Part shown: in pieces, positions 8,701 to 14,800 of the stretch
How the letters are laid out: each line of letters starts with the position of its first letter
How positions within the stretch are numbered: position 1 is the first letter of the stretch
Made by a program: the position numbers and the translations under genes
Assembly (NCBI GenBank): GCA_028278125.1
Contig: JANQEY010000033.1
Coordinates: 1 to 18,863, forward strand
Direction: 5' to 3'
DNA length: 18,863 nucleotides
Source of the DNA: a bacterium
Lineage (GTDB): Bacteria; Electryoneota; Electryoneia; Electryoneales; Electryoneaceae
The notes under the pieces: model-generated
The model's input: the letters and a program-made list of their open reading frames with translations, nothing else
Databases searched by the model: none
Told to the model about the DNA's origin: nothing

Positions 8701-11147
8701 ATTGTAAAACTGTTGCTGTTATCGAGCGTTCCTGAGGGCAGGTTATCCAATGTTCCACCATTAACAAGTACTCCCTCATTCTCAAGTAGACCATGATTTT
8801 CGATCAATAAACTATTTGTTACCAAATTATAATTTGAAAATGTTTGTCTATTATCAAATGTTCCTGTAGAAGCAATATCAAACAGTTCATAATTATCAAA
8901 CAAGCCATCGTTACATACGAAACTATAATTTGAAAATGTCGCCAAATTTGTCAAAATCGCACTGTTAGTCAAAAGCCCCGAATTAATCAAGCTGCCACTA
9001 TTCGTTAATACGCCATCAACATAGATCGTTCCATTATTCGTCAAATTTCCATCAACCCCGACAAAGAATGTATTACCCGGCGTGATATCCATCACCTTTG
9101 TACTAGGAATTGTTAAAAGACCACTATCAATAACTGTCGCCACCCCATCAAAATTAGCACCAAAAATGTTGACATTACTCGTTCCGGAACCTTTTGAAAG
9201 CGTCCCATCACCTAGTACAAACTCGCCATCAACAAAATCAATATTTCCTACCTCACTAGAATCATGACCATTCGATATTGTTCCTCCAAGCAAACTAAAC
9301 TTTCCTCCACTCAACGTCACCTTCGCCGAAGCATTATTGTACGCATTGTACCAATCCCCGCCAAGCATTATCAGCTCACCACCAGTAACCGTTATATTGC
9401 CATCAGTTGCAGGAGCCGAACCTGCCTTACTTCCATTGCGAATCTCTCCACCAGAAAAAACACATGTACCACTTCCTATATTTAAAGAACCTGTACCCCA
9501 AAGGCCATTGGAAAAATCTCCACCTTCCCACAAAAAATCACCTCCCCATACATTCACCTCTGCGTCCGCATATCGTCCGCTGGCCAACGCACAACCAGCT
9601 AACCCTTTAAACGCTCCCCCCTCAATGATAATCCTACCGATCCCAGTTCCACCACTATGGCCACTATTATAAAGAATACCTGATAAATTATACTCCCCCC
9701 CCCTTATGCGGAATTCTCCATTAGAATTTGCACCTTGACCACTTCTTATGGTCCCTGCCTGTGTAAATGTTCCGCCATAAAGACGTATATACCCTGTCGC
9801 ACCACTTCCAGACCCATTGTAAAAATTTCCAGCACCAGATTGATGGCTAAAAGTTCCAGCAAAAACATTTATTATTCCCGTTGAACTCGCCCCGCTGCCA
9901 TTATTTATAACACTGTTATTCGTTACAACACCACTGGTTGAAAACGTTCCATCAATATGAAGATTCCCACTGTTCATTAAGCTACCACCAACGCCAACAA
10001 AAAACGTTTCTCCCGAATTCAACTTCATTGTTTGACCACCAGGAATCGTCATCGCACCACCCGTAAAATTCGCTATTGAAGCGCCAAAAATTGTTCTGTT
10101 ACTCGTCCCTGCACCCGAATTCATCGTCACAGGACCGAACACAAACTCTCCGGTATTTACGGTAAAATTTCCTATCGCACCAGAAACACGTCCATTCTGA
10201 ACCGTCCCTCCCCAAAAACTGGCAATCCCCCCGTTGATATTGACGTTCGAAGTCAGCCCACTTTCATACCCGTTGTAAAATGTTCCGGAAAACATCCGAA
10301 ACTCACCGCCATTTAGCGTAAGCGTTGCATCTTCATCGCGTGTCGCCTGCCAAAACTCCCCCCCCGACATAATAAATTTGCCTCCATCAATCGTTAAATT
10401 CCCAGTTGCTCGCTCACCATTGCGCATGTACCCGGCAAGTAAACGATATTCTCCCCCATCGATATTCAAGTACGCTTGCTGGCCAAGTGAATTTCCATTG
10501 TAAAACGTACCGCCATTATGACTCAAAACACCCGTACCACTTATCGTCACGTAACCAGTATGAGCGACACTGCCATTGCTACCTGTATTTCTGACATACC
10601 CACCGGAATTTAGATTGAGCGTTCCAGAACTAACGTTAATATTTCCTATCGTATTGAGACCAAATGCGTTAAAAAATGCAGTCGCAGAAATATTACATGT
10701 GCCACCAGAAACATTTATTGTTCCCGTAGCTCCACTTCCGTAACCATTGAAAAAAACGCCCCCCGAATAAGTCACCGTACCACCTGTAACCGTCAATGTC
10801 CCGTCTTGCCCGCTTCCTGCACCGCTGTAAAAATCTCCACCGGTAATCGAAAAGGTGCCGGCTCCAACACTGATGGTTCCCTTTCCTGTATACCCATTTT
10901 GAATCCCTCCCCCATCCATGATAAGATCACCTCCCCAAACATGTATAAAACTCGGATAGGACGCACTTGCACAACGTAAATCTGCACCGGCCTGAACATT
11001 GAGTGCTCCATAAATGACCAATGATCCCTCGATGCTCCGCGTCACTGAAAGATTTACGGTATTTCCAACGCTTACTTGATAGGTGGAGCCCAGGGTGATA
11101 TCAAAAGTACCATCCCACTCAGAAAATCCAAAAACTCCTTGACTCAT
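1..11147 (-). CDS. Gene C: giant repetitive secreted-type beta-solenoid protein (3' partial)
   Basis: One frame (codon low coordinate divisible by 3) stays open from 11147 to the left edge, giving 3,715 full codons with no stop inside the window. I read conceptual protein at the start, at the left edge and through most modules between, and the repeats stay in register. Coordinates use the first ATG, but the same frame extends upstream to 11183 and encodes a probable signal peptide (separate entry). Layout: two N-terminal G arrays (about 11.1-9.2 kb), a long hexapeptide N block (9.05-8.58 kb), P modules with Trp codons at 8481 and 8133, a third G array (8.0-7.4 kb), then tandem alpha-beta-gamma super-repeats with Trp codons at 7026, 6582, 6201, 4890, 4458, 4077, 2748, 2136, 1545 and 1095. 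The left edge lies just past a YLFTD linker. It is paralogous to genes A and B. Surface fibre or adhesin is inferred; no enzyme motif is seen. Confidence 0.9.
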   Translation of the reverse strand, partial: MSQGVFGFSEWDGTFDITLGSTYQVSVGNTVNLSVTRSIEGSLVIYGALNVQAGADLRCASASYPSFIHVWGGDLIMDGGGIQNGYTGKGTISVGAGTFSITGGDFYSGAGSGQDGTLTVTGGTVTYSGGVFFNGYGSGATGTINVSGGTCNISATAFFNAFGLNTIGNINVSSGTLNLNSGGYVRNTGSNGSVAHTGYVTISGTGVLSHNGGTFYNGNSLGQQAYLNIDGGEYRLLAGYMRNGERATGNLTIDGGKFIMSGGEFWQATRDEDATLTLNGGEFRMFSGTFYNGYESGLTSNVNINGGIASFWGGTVQNGRVSGAIGNFTVNTGEFVFGPVTMNSGAGTSNRTIFGASIANFTGGAMTIPGGQTMKLNSGETFFVGVGGSLMNSGNLHIDGTFSTSGVVTNNSVINNGSGASSTGIINVFAGTFSHQSGAGNFYNGSGSGATGYIRLYGGTFTQAGTIRSGQGANSNGEFRIRGGEYNLSGILYNSGHSGGTGIGRIIIEGGAFKGLAGCALASGRYADAEVNVWGGDFLWEGGDFSNGLWGTGSLNIGSGTCVFSGGEIRNGSKAGSAPATDGNITVTGGELIMLGGDWYNAYNNASAKVTLSGGKFSLLGGTISNGHDSSEVGNIDFVDGEFVLGDGTLSKGSGTSNVNIFGANFDGVATVIDSGLLTIPSTKVMDITPGNTFFVGVDGNLTNNGTIYVDGVLTNSGSLINSGLLTNSAILTNLATFSNYSFVCNDGLFDNYELFDIASTGTFDNRQTFSNYNLVTNSLLIENHGLLENEGVLVNGGTLDNLPSGTLDNSNSFTITNICTNDGFLLNDGYVWIGVTGELDNNGIFTNSNIVNNRGDFLADGITRGFLPWIWRSNGGTFENNGVVYDLWDPAIDGYFIPDNNRMYYIDSSITLTQDLQISGSLAIWPTGELYTNNYTVSIDTFLTISASGLFQVENSLLLNSGFFENKGTFSIDGLFDNDNLFMNRDRFFNFGTVDNDGEMYDWWIPSLDGYTIPLNSFDMVAFIDNTITLMQDMTINGTFAIWDGGTLNTDKYKIRNNNTLTVTGGTLNKQNAVMLINGDSSPGFINIIDGEFNLIGGVLWNGYSSDGTITVSGGTFNLQTDGTIWNGAGSQGTLAIVDGMFAQSGGLFQNSKLGSGSINITGGEYELSGGTLKNGYGVVGEIFVFGGEFELESGGFFYNGFASTGNVSIDGGLLRLTGGTHINGDGTGQTGNFDVVSGSFVFGNASLSVGGGTNNLTIFGVNPVIDTLGIFEIPTGQTITISAGNNFYNDSFLVNDGTLTVSGLLANNGTFTNNYVLTTGLTGTIRNDGMLVNETLFENYGLFENNNLFINNGIFRNFGTTIAGGGFNVKYWDPADDGYVIPINPWGTTYVVNEYITLEADLLINGTLIIWDGGTLDTNGYTVSVEGALTVSGCEVIIDPGSLFHNESILTVSTGCLLNYGELLNDGLFDNDGAVTNCDLFINNGTFINDGEFYNFGLFLNNGQFAGDITQNTGFYAFPWFPEETYIIPDDGLLYYLNTTFTLTDDLLISGSLVILRDGELYTSTHSITSDLSLTLSDGLLWTNDGGRLLNNGTLTNSGVLNNYYTFTNAGIFENYGVFLNEHSFTNLNVVIENVDMSGTGTWYERWEASLDGYTVPRDGRVYYLDYAGTLGALITNNGIFEIWSGGDLTSGSYNFYNNNTVNITGTLTISSGRQFRNAASAGGVATVVVNGGGLLEMLGTFFYNGYGSNSNGSLIVNDGGSFTQLSGEFESPRQASGGNGSVVVNGGVLNFSGFRLDLAIGLGDVSNFTVNGGVVITNPSDRVTNGSIGSAQISVNGGTFQHISGDFYNANGASIPAYLRVNTGGNFIHAGGILINNEFGASNAGRIILAGGTYHLLSGAKINNANGEAAFIVVRGGTFNLSGGEIAQAVGGGDVGSLTVENGTIRLGNVDIYESLGTGYVYLFTDTIAQDIINGHLKISNGENVSIPYDSSIVIESVATLTNDGILVNIGELSSSGTIDNNNIFTNNNLFTNEGYFVNDGIFTNTGIFDNNETFTNNNIFINKGIFNNTSPFYNNGLYYELWESDVEGYTISDDNIIYFIEDYVTLGADLIIDGTFAIWDGGTLDANGYTISNDGLLTLSCGHLIIGSGGLLDNKLDAMVTVSCGTLTNDGTVTNSGYFENNSTIINDGYFENTGTGTFINNGLFVGGGVFIGEITQNAGVFNIQWDPKETYVIPDDGFIYYLNTTFTLTDDLLISGSFEILSDGELYTSIFSLTNDLSLTISGGLLWVSDGGRLLNNSNMTNIGTLNNFYTFTNAGVFDNNGTFLNELSFTNSHIVIENVDMSGTGTWYDRWQKSLDDHIIPRDGRIYFVDYDATLGDHLTNNGIFEIWSGGSVDNDALYTVSNNNTINITGTLTIANGAGIFQNASDANSTATVRIGVGGIIETEELFYNGYGANSNGSLYVDEGGTFVQVWQRFKNPRASTGATGNLFINGGTFLLPALSFDGGTTAGDVGFIVMNGGLFLATPPNPTGRIIIVADGSGSFVINGGTYRQTSGLFRNSWNGIGSVIINDGGRFEYGDPTQFFDNAGSTNGVGNIWITTGGTFVFSDGELFNGRNSGAQGSITVSGGTFELLGGEVTNGVAVGSEGNFTVESGIFNLGAGSMKVGSGSGAVYLFTDTISQDITNGYLNVSSGENVSIPLEGSIVIESVSTLTNDGVLVNTGELFNTGTIDNNNIFTNNNLFTNGGYFLNDGVFTNTGVFNNNETFTNNNIFISRGGTFNNTSPFYNNGLYYELWQPTVDGYVIPEEEKIYFIDEYVTLGADLTVDGEFMIWGEGMLDTNGYTISNNGLLTLSCGTLLVASDGLLDNRPDGTLTVSCGTVTNYGELFNDGLFTNSGTYDNRGTFTNDGTFDNNGDFENRGIFVNNYDNLFVNNSGFINNGTLTNSGTFDNNGTFTNNTLFVNEEWFINDGEFYNYGDFVNNGQFIGDFTDNQGLLYIRWDPTKTYIIPPNGSAYYLDSVWTLTDDLLISGTLAIIANGELYTSTYTITNDANLTVSGGLLWINELGAEWGFLRNNGSTNVLDGVLANSGEILNDGILTNDDEFDNYTTFSNVGTFDNNNLFDNYDLFVNNGGAINDGSMVNYGTLDNNQTLTNWGLFVNEITFNNNGEFYNYGTFVDNGLFTGGFTEQDGFYFIKWDYESTYIIPDDGFAYYLDEVLTLTDDLLISGTLGIFLGGELYTGTYTITNDMMISVSGGLLWINQVGDERGYLYSGGTLGIQSGTLSNSGLLISDGILTNSGRLENFYTATSRGFFSHTGIFQNDGTFTNTGARYETGDVVGTGTWYEQWEIGDEGYTVPRDGRIYYLDYSEILAADFTNNGIFEIWPGGDLDNAGSYHIQNNNTINITGTLTIADGSGTFRNAFEANSTAAVRIGAGGMIEAYEDFYNGYDSGANGSLFVNEGALFVQVAQDFENPRVGSGATGNLLINGGIFRVEGVGFRGGWQAGDTNYTTLNSGLFLANVSSVIGNALGGTGRMVVNGGTYRQTGGVFLNSIISPSAFIIVNNGGRFEFLVPGSDITNANGAGGIGNIRINTGGTFVFAGDDLINGNASGAQGYVTIAGGTFELNAGEVINGNGAGSEGYFTVESGTLVLSGGDIREGSGTGYTYLFTDTIQQDMTGGELTILSSEDVSIPTDGAIVIDGDAKITNDGIL
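1548..2138 (-). repeat. Extra beta + N-block unit (591 bp) in super-repeat 3
   Basis: The distance between the two adjacent beta Trp codons is 591 bp (197 codons). Both copies carry the ETYIIP-like signature, TLTDDLLISGTL, GELYT and a GLLW ending, and the N repeats after them share NGEFYNYG. Units 1 and 2 have only one beta module here, so this is an in-frame tandem duplication (or the others lost one). Confidence 0.75.
2751..4892 (-). repeat. Gene C super-repeat unit 2 (alpha-beta-gamma, 2,142 bp)
   Basis: Same order as the preceding unit: alpha Trp 4890 (LWESDVEGYTISDDN), beta Trp 4458 (WDPKETYVIPDDGFIYYLN), gamma Trp 4077 (DHIIPRDGRIYFVDY), G array, YLFTD linker near 3100, and N repeats ending NNTSPFYNNGLYYE. 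Spacings are 432, 381 and 1,329 bp. The last 350 bp or so resemble the end of unit 1 base by base, including many synonymous positions, which points to recent duplication or gene conversion. Confidence 0.85.
4893..7028 (-). repeat. Gene C super-repeat unit 1 (alpha-beta-gamma, 2,136 bp)
   Basis: Runs from the alpha Trp codon (7026-7028) to just before the next alpha Trp (4890). Order: alpha module (WDPADDGYVIP); N repeats; beta module (Trp 6582, ETYIIPDDGLLYYLN); N repeats; gamma module (Trp 6201, GYTVPRDGRVYYLDY); G array with NGG and GGT rungs; YLFTD linker near 5240; N repeats ending in NNTSPFYNNGLYYE. Trp-to-Trp spacings are 444, 381 and 1,311 bp. The beta-to-gamma spacing is identical to that of unit 2. 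Confidence 0.85.
7029..8483 (-). repeat. Gene C P modules 1-2 with G array and N repeats upstream of the super-repeats
   Basis: P modules with Trp at 8481 (WDPAIDGYFIPDNNRMYY) and 8133 (WWIPSLDGYTIP), only 348 bp apart with a short N stretch between. A G array (about 8000-7400) follows, with rungs such as VSGGTFNLQTDGTIWNG. It ends in the TNNLTIFG linker (7362-7392) and an N-repeat stretch (7232-7065) leading into the first super-repeat. These P modules do not fit the alpha/beta/gamma subtypes cleanly. Confidence 0.75.
8577..9050 (-). repeat. Long hexapeptide N block of gene C
   Basis: A run of six-residue units of form [FL]-x-N-[NSD]-G-x (for example LTNSGS, LINSGL, LTNSAI, FDNYEL, FDNRQT, LLENHG), with occasional insertions such as DIASTG and WIGVTG. 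It follows the second TSNxxIFG linker and precedes the first canonical P module. Repeats of this kind are expected to form stacked beta-strands with the F/L side chain inward and Asn stacking. Confidence 0.75.
9695..9703 (-). repeat. Poly-G9 homopolymer inside gene C
   Basis: Nine consecutive G on the coding strand (C9 on plus) within codons reading R-G-G-E, at about residue 481 from the ATG. Tracts this long in surface-protein genes are classical slipped-strand sites. A one-base change would shift frame and remove the rest of this very large protein. The length is read directly; phase variation is inference. Confidence 0.75.
10358..10365 (-). repeat. Poly-G8 homopolymer inside gene C
   Basis: Eight consecutive G on the coding strand in codons reading S-G-G-E, about 660 bp upstream in the gene from the G9 tract. 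It occupies an equivalent Gly-Gly-Glu position of a G-type rung, where other rungs use mixed glycine codons. Confidence 0.65.
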
Positions 11148-11183
11148 GAAAAAAAACAATAAAAAATAAATTAACTTTTTTAT
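11148..11183 (-). other. In-frame signal-peptide extension of gene C with a non-ATG (ATA) start candidate
   Basis: Upstream of the ATG at 11147 the frame stays open until a TAG at 11193-11195. From the ATA at 11181-11183 it reads [I/M]KKLIYFLLFFF, then MSQGVFGFSEW: two lysines, a hydrophobic core and a plausible cleavage site (VFG before FSEW), matching the signal peptide of gene B. There is no ATG or GTG in this stretch. The only TTG (11157-11159) would leave no lysines and a short core. AGGG lies about seven to eight bases before the ATA, a possible weak ribosome site, whereas the ATG at 11147 has only T-rich sequence in front of it. So either initiation is at AUA, or a former ATG has mutated, or the assembly has a base error here. 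The translation is directly seen; the start choice is inferred. Confidence 0.6.
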
Positions 11184-11184
11184 T
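11158..11184 (-). repeat. A/T-only 9-bp inverted repeat over the gene C start region
   Basis: On the minus strand AATAAAAAA (11184-11176) is perfectly complementary to TTTTTTATT (11166-11158), with a nine-base spacer, followed almost at once by a run of eight T (11156-11149). It covers the ATA start candidate and the Lys-Lys codons. The stem has no G-C pair, so a real terminator or structural switch is doubtful. Lysine codons facing Phe/Leu codons of the signal peptide could produce it by chance. Confidence 0.3.
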
Positions 11185-11209
11185 CTACTACCCTATTTTT
11201 TCTTCAAAA
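11184..11209 (-). other. Short B-C intergenic gap
   Basis: Twenty-six bases between the gene B stop and the ATA start candidate of gene C (62 if the ATG is used). It is A/G-rich and carries the AGGG that may act as a weak ribosome site. No -35/-10 pair or GC-rich terminator stem is visible, which supports read-through from gene B. Confidence 0.5.
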
Positions 11210-12055
11210 CTACAACCCTATTACCGTTCCTCCCGATTGAATCACCGTCCCGGGCATCAGCCAATCTCGATAGAAATACCCGCCAGATTTTATAAAAGTC
11301 CCCCCAGTCACATTAACGGTCCCTGAAGGAAATGAATTATTGTTCAAAGTCCCTTGTGCCAAGCCAAAGGTCCCCCCAGAAATGTTTATTTGACCCGACG
11401 CACCACTCCCATTGTACAACGTCCCGCCTACCTGCGAAAACGTCCCACCGCTTATCTGAATCGATCCGGAATCATTCGCACCATTATGCAGCGGCCCTTT
11501 AGCCAATAAAAACGTACCACCACTCACCGAAACAATCCCATGAGCCCCAACACCATTGTTCAAACCACCATCCGATTGCACATCAAACGTACCAGACGCC
11601 ACCGAAATCGTTCCTACACCCGTAACCCCATTATCAAACAGACCGGCCGATTGAAAATAGGTGCCACTCTCAATATGAAGCGTACCACCGGTCGTGTTTC
11701 CATTGTAAAAATTACCGCCCCGATGACGAAGTACAGAGTTGGTTAACGTCATCAACCCATCATTGTACACAGCACCGCCAGAATCCAATCGAAATACTCC
11801 CGCAACAATCGCAAACGAATTATTGTTATAAATCGACTTCGCCCCCGTATACAGCGTGCCGGTCAACCGAACCTCCAACGTGCCATTAATCGTCAAATTA
11901 CTCGTCAACGTTACCAACTCATCAGCAAGATAGTACGTATTGCCATCATCAGGAATGAGATAGGTCGTATCAGGATCCCAGGCTACATCGGCAGCGAACA
12001 TGTTTGTGTGAAAAAATAGAATAAGAATTATGGTGAATAATTTTTTTAGCTTCAT
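11210..12055 (-). CDS. Gene B: 281-residue secreted minimal repeat protein
   Basis: Complete gene with ATG at 12055 and TAG at 11210-11212. The start is fixed by AAGGAG six bases upstream and by an immediate signal peptide (MKLKKLFTIILILFFH, likely cleaved after MFA before ADVAWDP). The mature part has one P module (AWDPDTTYLIPDDGNTYY, then TLTSNLTINGTLEV), a short Asn-rich linker, and about six rungs of a 24-residue G repeat reading [IV]-S-G-G-T-F ... L-Y-N-G ... S-G-x-[IV]. It has no long N block and none of gene A's C-terminal domain. It stops at the start of a new rung (QSGGTVIGL). It lies 11 bp after gene A and just before gene C, so it is probably co-transcribed with both. It may be a cap or partner subunit, or a shrunken paralog; the function is unknown. 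Expression as a secreted protein is well supported by the SD and signal peptide. Confidence 0.92.
   Translation of the reverse strand: MKLKKLFTIILILFFHTNMFAADVAWDPDTTYLIPDDGNTYYLADELVTLTSNLTINGTLEVRLTGTLYTGAKSIYNNNSFAIVAGVFRLDSGGAVYNDGLMTLTNSVLRHRGGNFYNGNTTGGTLHIESGTYFQSAGLFDNGVTGVGTISVASGTFDVQSDGGLNNGVGAHGIVSVSGGTFLLAKGPLHNGANDSGSIQISGGTFSQVGGTLYNGSGASGQINISGGTFGLAQGTLNNNSFPSGTVNVTGGTFIKSGGYFYRDWLMPGTVIQSGGTVIGL
11213..11676 (-). repeat. Exact 24-residue (72-bp) G array of gene B
   Basis: Rungs starting IESGTY, VASGTF, VSGGTF, ISGGTF, ISGGTF and VTGGTF are each 24 residues long, apart from one of 25. This is the most regular version of the G rung in the window and defines its period. The array breaks off three residues into the next rung pattern (SGGT). 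Confidence 0.85.
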
Positions 12056-12061
12056 AAAAAA

Positions 12062-12067
12062 CTCCTT
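12062..12067 (-). promoter_or_regulatory. Ribosome binding site of gene B
   Basis: AAGGAG on the minus strand, six bases before the ATG at 12053-12055. Its first A is the last base of gene A's TAA stop codon, so the site sits on the end of gene A. This fits translational coupling within one transcript. Confidence 0.88.
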
Positions 12068-14800
12068 TATGCAATATCGATATAGCCATACACCTCAACA
12101 TACGCACCGGCCAACACATCAACAATAATCGTATCATCAAACGAAATCGCCTCTGACAACTGTTGGCCATCGGCCGACAACGTCACATAATTATCAAACA
12201 ATACCCGACCGGTCGTCAGTCGTAACCCAGTCGGCGTCGAATACAACATGCAACCATCCAAATATAATTTTGATGTGGTATCGGTCATTACCAGCAATTC
12301 TCGATTTTCGGTTGGTGAATCGTAACTGAACGTTACGCCATAATCAAGATACAACATCGAACTAGAATCGATGGTGCTCGTCATCGCCGATGCGTAAACA
12401 AAAGTATTTGTTCCTGTCATCTTCACATCCCGTTCAATACGTATCGCGCCCGAACTGAACGTGTAATCGCTCGCCAAAACTACCTCACTGTCTTTCAATA
12501 CTACCACGCCATCATTCGTTCGACAACGAACCCCAAACCCATCCAAAACAACTCGATCAATCGTCAACACACTATCCTGCGCAACATCAAGAAGTCCATC
12601 ATCAGCAACCATAACTCTGTTGCCAAATCCTTTAATCACACAATCGCCAACAAACAACCACTGACGCGACAGCATCATGTCGTGCGCCAGCTCAATCGTC
12701 ACCCCATCACCAAAAACAAGCTCGCTTTGCTCATCACCAAACGAAACGTACTCAGGCAAGAAATCTTTTAAGACGATATGTTCAAGCGTGACGGTTATCC
12801 CAGAGTCGATTAAGAATAAAGGTTCATCTGCACGAGAAAAGTAAATATACCAAGTCGAACCGTTCAAGCGTAGATCGTTTTGCAAATACATTTTATGATG
12901 CGGGCCAAGATAAATGTTGTACGAAAGAGTTTGATTTGAATCGAAGAAAACATTGTCGGGGCCGTGATCAATCGAATTTATAAATGAGTACAAGAGAGAG
13001 ATATCACCTTGCGCATCTGCAACCCGTTCGCCAAGTTTTGTTGTGTCAGATTGCAACCAATCACCATGCGCCGCAACTTTGATCGTACCACTATTGAGCA
13101 ACGACAAATAATTTTCTTGCGGCGTACCAAAAACGATATCTCCCAACGAAACTTCATCCAACGAATCTCGCCACAACGTCGTACCATCAATCGTCAACGA
13201 AGCATTGACATCAAATCTCCAGTTGTATCGATCAACAAACCAATGAGTCGGCCCTTCAACATACATACCACCGATCGTCACCGTATAATTATTTGCAAGC
13301 ACAACTCCCACGTTGGCCATGATCACTTGCGCATTATCATTCATGAAAACAAGATCACCGTAATTTTCCCCTAGCCCCTTGATGATGATATCGGTCAAAT
13401 AAAGCGTTGCATCGTTATCGACTATCAAACGACCACTGTTCGTTAAATCAAGAATGTGCCCATTACCACTCAACCGCCCCGTGCCACTAAACGTCCACGT
13501 ACCAGAAAGTATCATGTTCGCTTGCAGTTCAACCTGCGAGGACATATCCCAATAAATATCATGATTATTTGATTGATTGGTGGTACCAAACGAGAATTTG
13601 TGACTGTTCAATACAACCGCTCCTGAACCGGTAATCGTTTTATCATTGGCAAATCGTACGTGCGTACCAAGATTCAGCGTGCCGCCATTGAGCGCAATAT
13701 CACCATGGATGTCTGAATCGAGAGAGATATCAAGCGTTGCGGTTTTATCTTGTAAGGTTATGGTGTTTCCAGCAACACCCGAGCCAAATAGTTTCGACGC
13801 ACCGATCATCCTGAGAGGGGTCAGTAATCGACCGGCCCGTACCTCAAGCAAACCGTTATCAATCGCAAGATAACCGTTTGCTGTTTTAAATGTACCGGTC
13901 ACAAAATATGACACATATGAATCATGCGCTCTCGACAAATCATCATACACATAAGAAAATTTGTCATACGTAACTTGCGATGCCCCTAGGGTCGCAAGCG
14001 GGTTTGTAATTGGCGTGTATAAAACACCATTACGAAGCGTTAGATCGCAAACCGCAGTCAGACCATTTTCCTGAGAGATATTTATAATCGCAGAATCTTT
14101 TATAAACTTGATCCCGTCTTGAGAAGCATTATTGTTGTAAAAGAGTGTGCCATCTTGGATGGTTAATCGTGCGCCACCTTCGATTTCTAACGAGAAGTCA
14201 TCACCAAATGTGACACCATACGTTGTATCAACAGCAAGTATCGAATCATTTGCAACTCGAAGCGTGCCAAACGTTAATTTAGTTCCTGGACCGGCAACTT
14301 GCAACGTCGAACCATGAAGATTTATTCGTGCAGTCGAATCATGAAACCCAATCAAACCAATCTCAAACACCATATCTTTTGTAACATGAATCGTACTTTC
14401 TCGAGCAACTTCTAACGTATTCGCACTTTGGTAGGAGAAGTAATTGTTTTCGTCACCGATCAAATACCAATCATCAACAACATCGATTGTGCCAAGCGTA
14501 AACGAAAAATTGCCATCCTGTATCCAAATCACGTTGGCAAGTGAAAGTGTTGCCGTCTCATCCATGCAGCGAATCTTGTTGCCCGAAAGATTATCAATCG
14601 TGATGTTTTCAAACCGCACCGATCGCCCTGAACCAACCACAATCTCACCATCCTGGCCAAAAACAAGCTTATGATCACAGCCATGAATTACTGCGTCATG
14701 CGTGATGGTCCAGGTCGCATCAATATCAAAATCACGATCCAGCATAACAATGCTACCGTCAGTAAAGATGCTGCCATTGTCGGCAGTAAACGATTCTGGA
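12067..14800 (-). repeat. C-terminal domain of gene A with degenerate large repeats
   Basis: Poorer in Asn-Gly than the rest. A unit with a hydrophobic L..(D/N)m.l...W..., then G.G..l, a V-rich strand, L.(I/L)..(I/V).(I/L).G(L/F)G-like turn and a L..(N/D)Y(T/S)F..G end is recognisable at about 14440-14760 (DFDIDATWTI), 13211-13545 (ANMILSGTWTF), 12750-12935 (NDLRLNGSTWYI, partial) and 12318-12714 (HDMMLSRQWLF). It ends with a segment LDYGVTFSYDSPTENRE and a final YVEVYGYIDIA. It could be a solenoid cap or an export/anchoring domain; I do not recognise a named family. Confidence 0.6.

Larger units (their letters stand above)
9193..11144 (-). repeat. N-terminal G arrays of gene C
   Basis: Two consecutive arrays of 22-30-residue rungs with core [IV]-x-G-G-x-[FY], [LM]-x-G-G-x-F-Y-N-G and G-x-[IV]-x-[IV]. 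The first runs from the N terminus to the TSNRTIFG linker (10081-10112). The second runs to the TSNVNIFG linker (9161-9192). Between them lie a GQTMKLNSGETFFVGVGG stretch and a few short N repeats. Both homopolymeric G tracts fall here. Confidence 0.75.

Noticed and set aside
1022..11011. Short minus-strand open frames inside gene C (1022-1243, 1973-2299, 3143-3421, 7493-7735, 10793-11011)
   Set aside because: All are in the same other frame relative to gene C and overlap its continuous repeat coding; they are shadows.
1..11147. CRISPR array or satellite DNA as explanation of the dense repetition
   Set aside because: Repeat periods are multiples of three, the frame is preserved, substitutions are often synonymous, and there are no identical short repeats with uniform unique spacers.
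11158..11184. Rho-independent terminator between genes B and C
   Set aside because: The stem has only A-T pairs and overlaps the coding region for the gene C signal peptide, so it is unlikely to terminate efficiently.
12067..12900. C-terminal autotransporter beta-barrel in gene A
   Set aside because: No run of alternating amphipathic strands ending in an aromatic residue is visible; the last residues are GYIDIA and the region continues solenoid-like strands.
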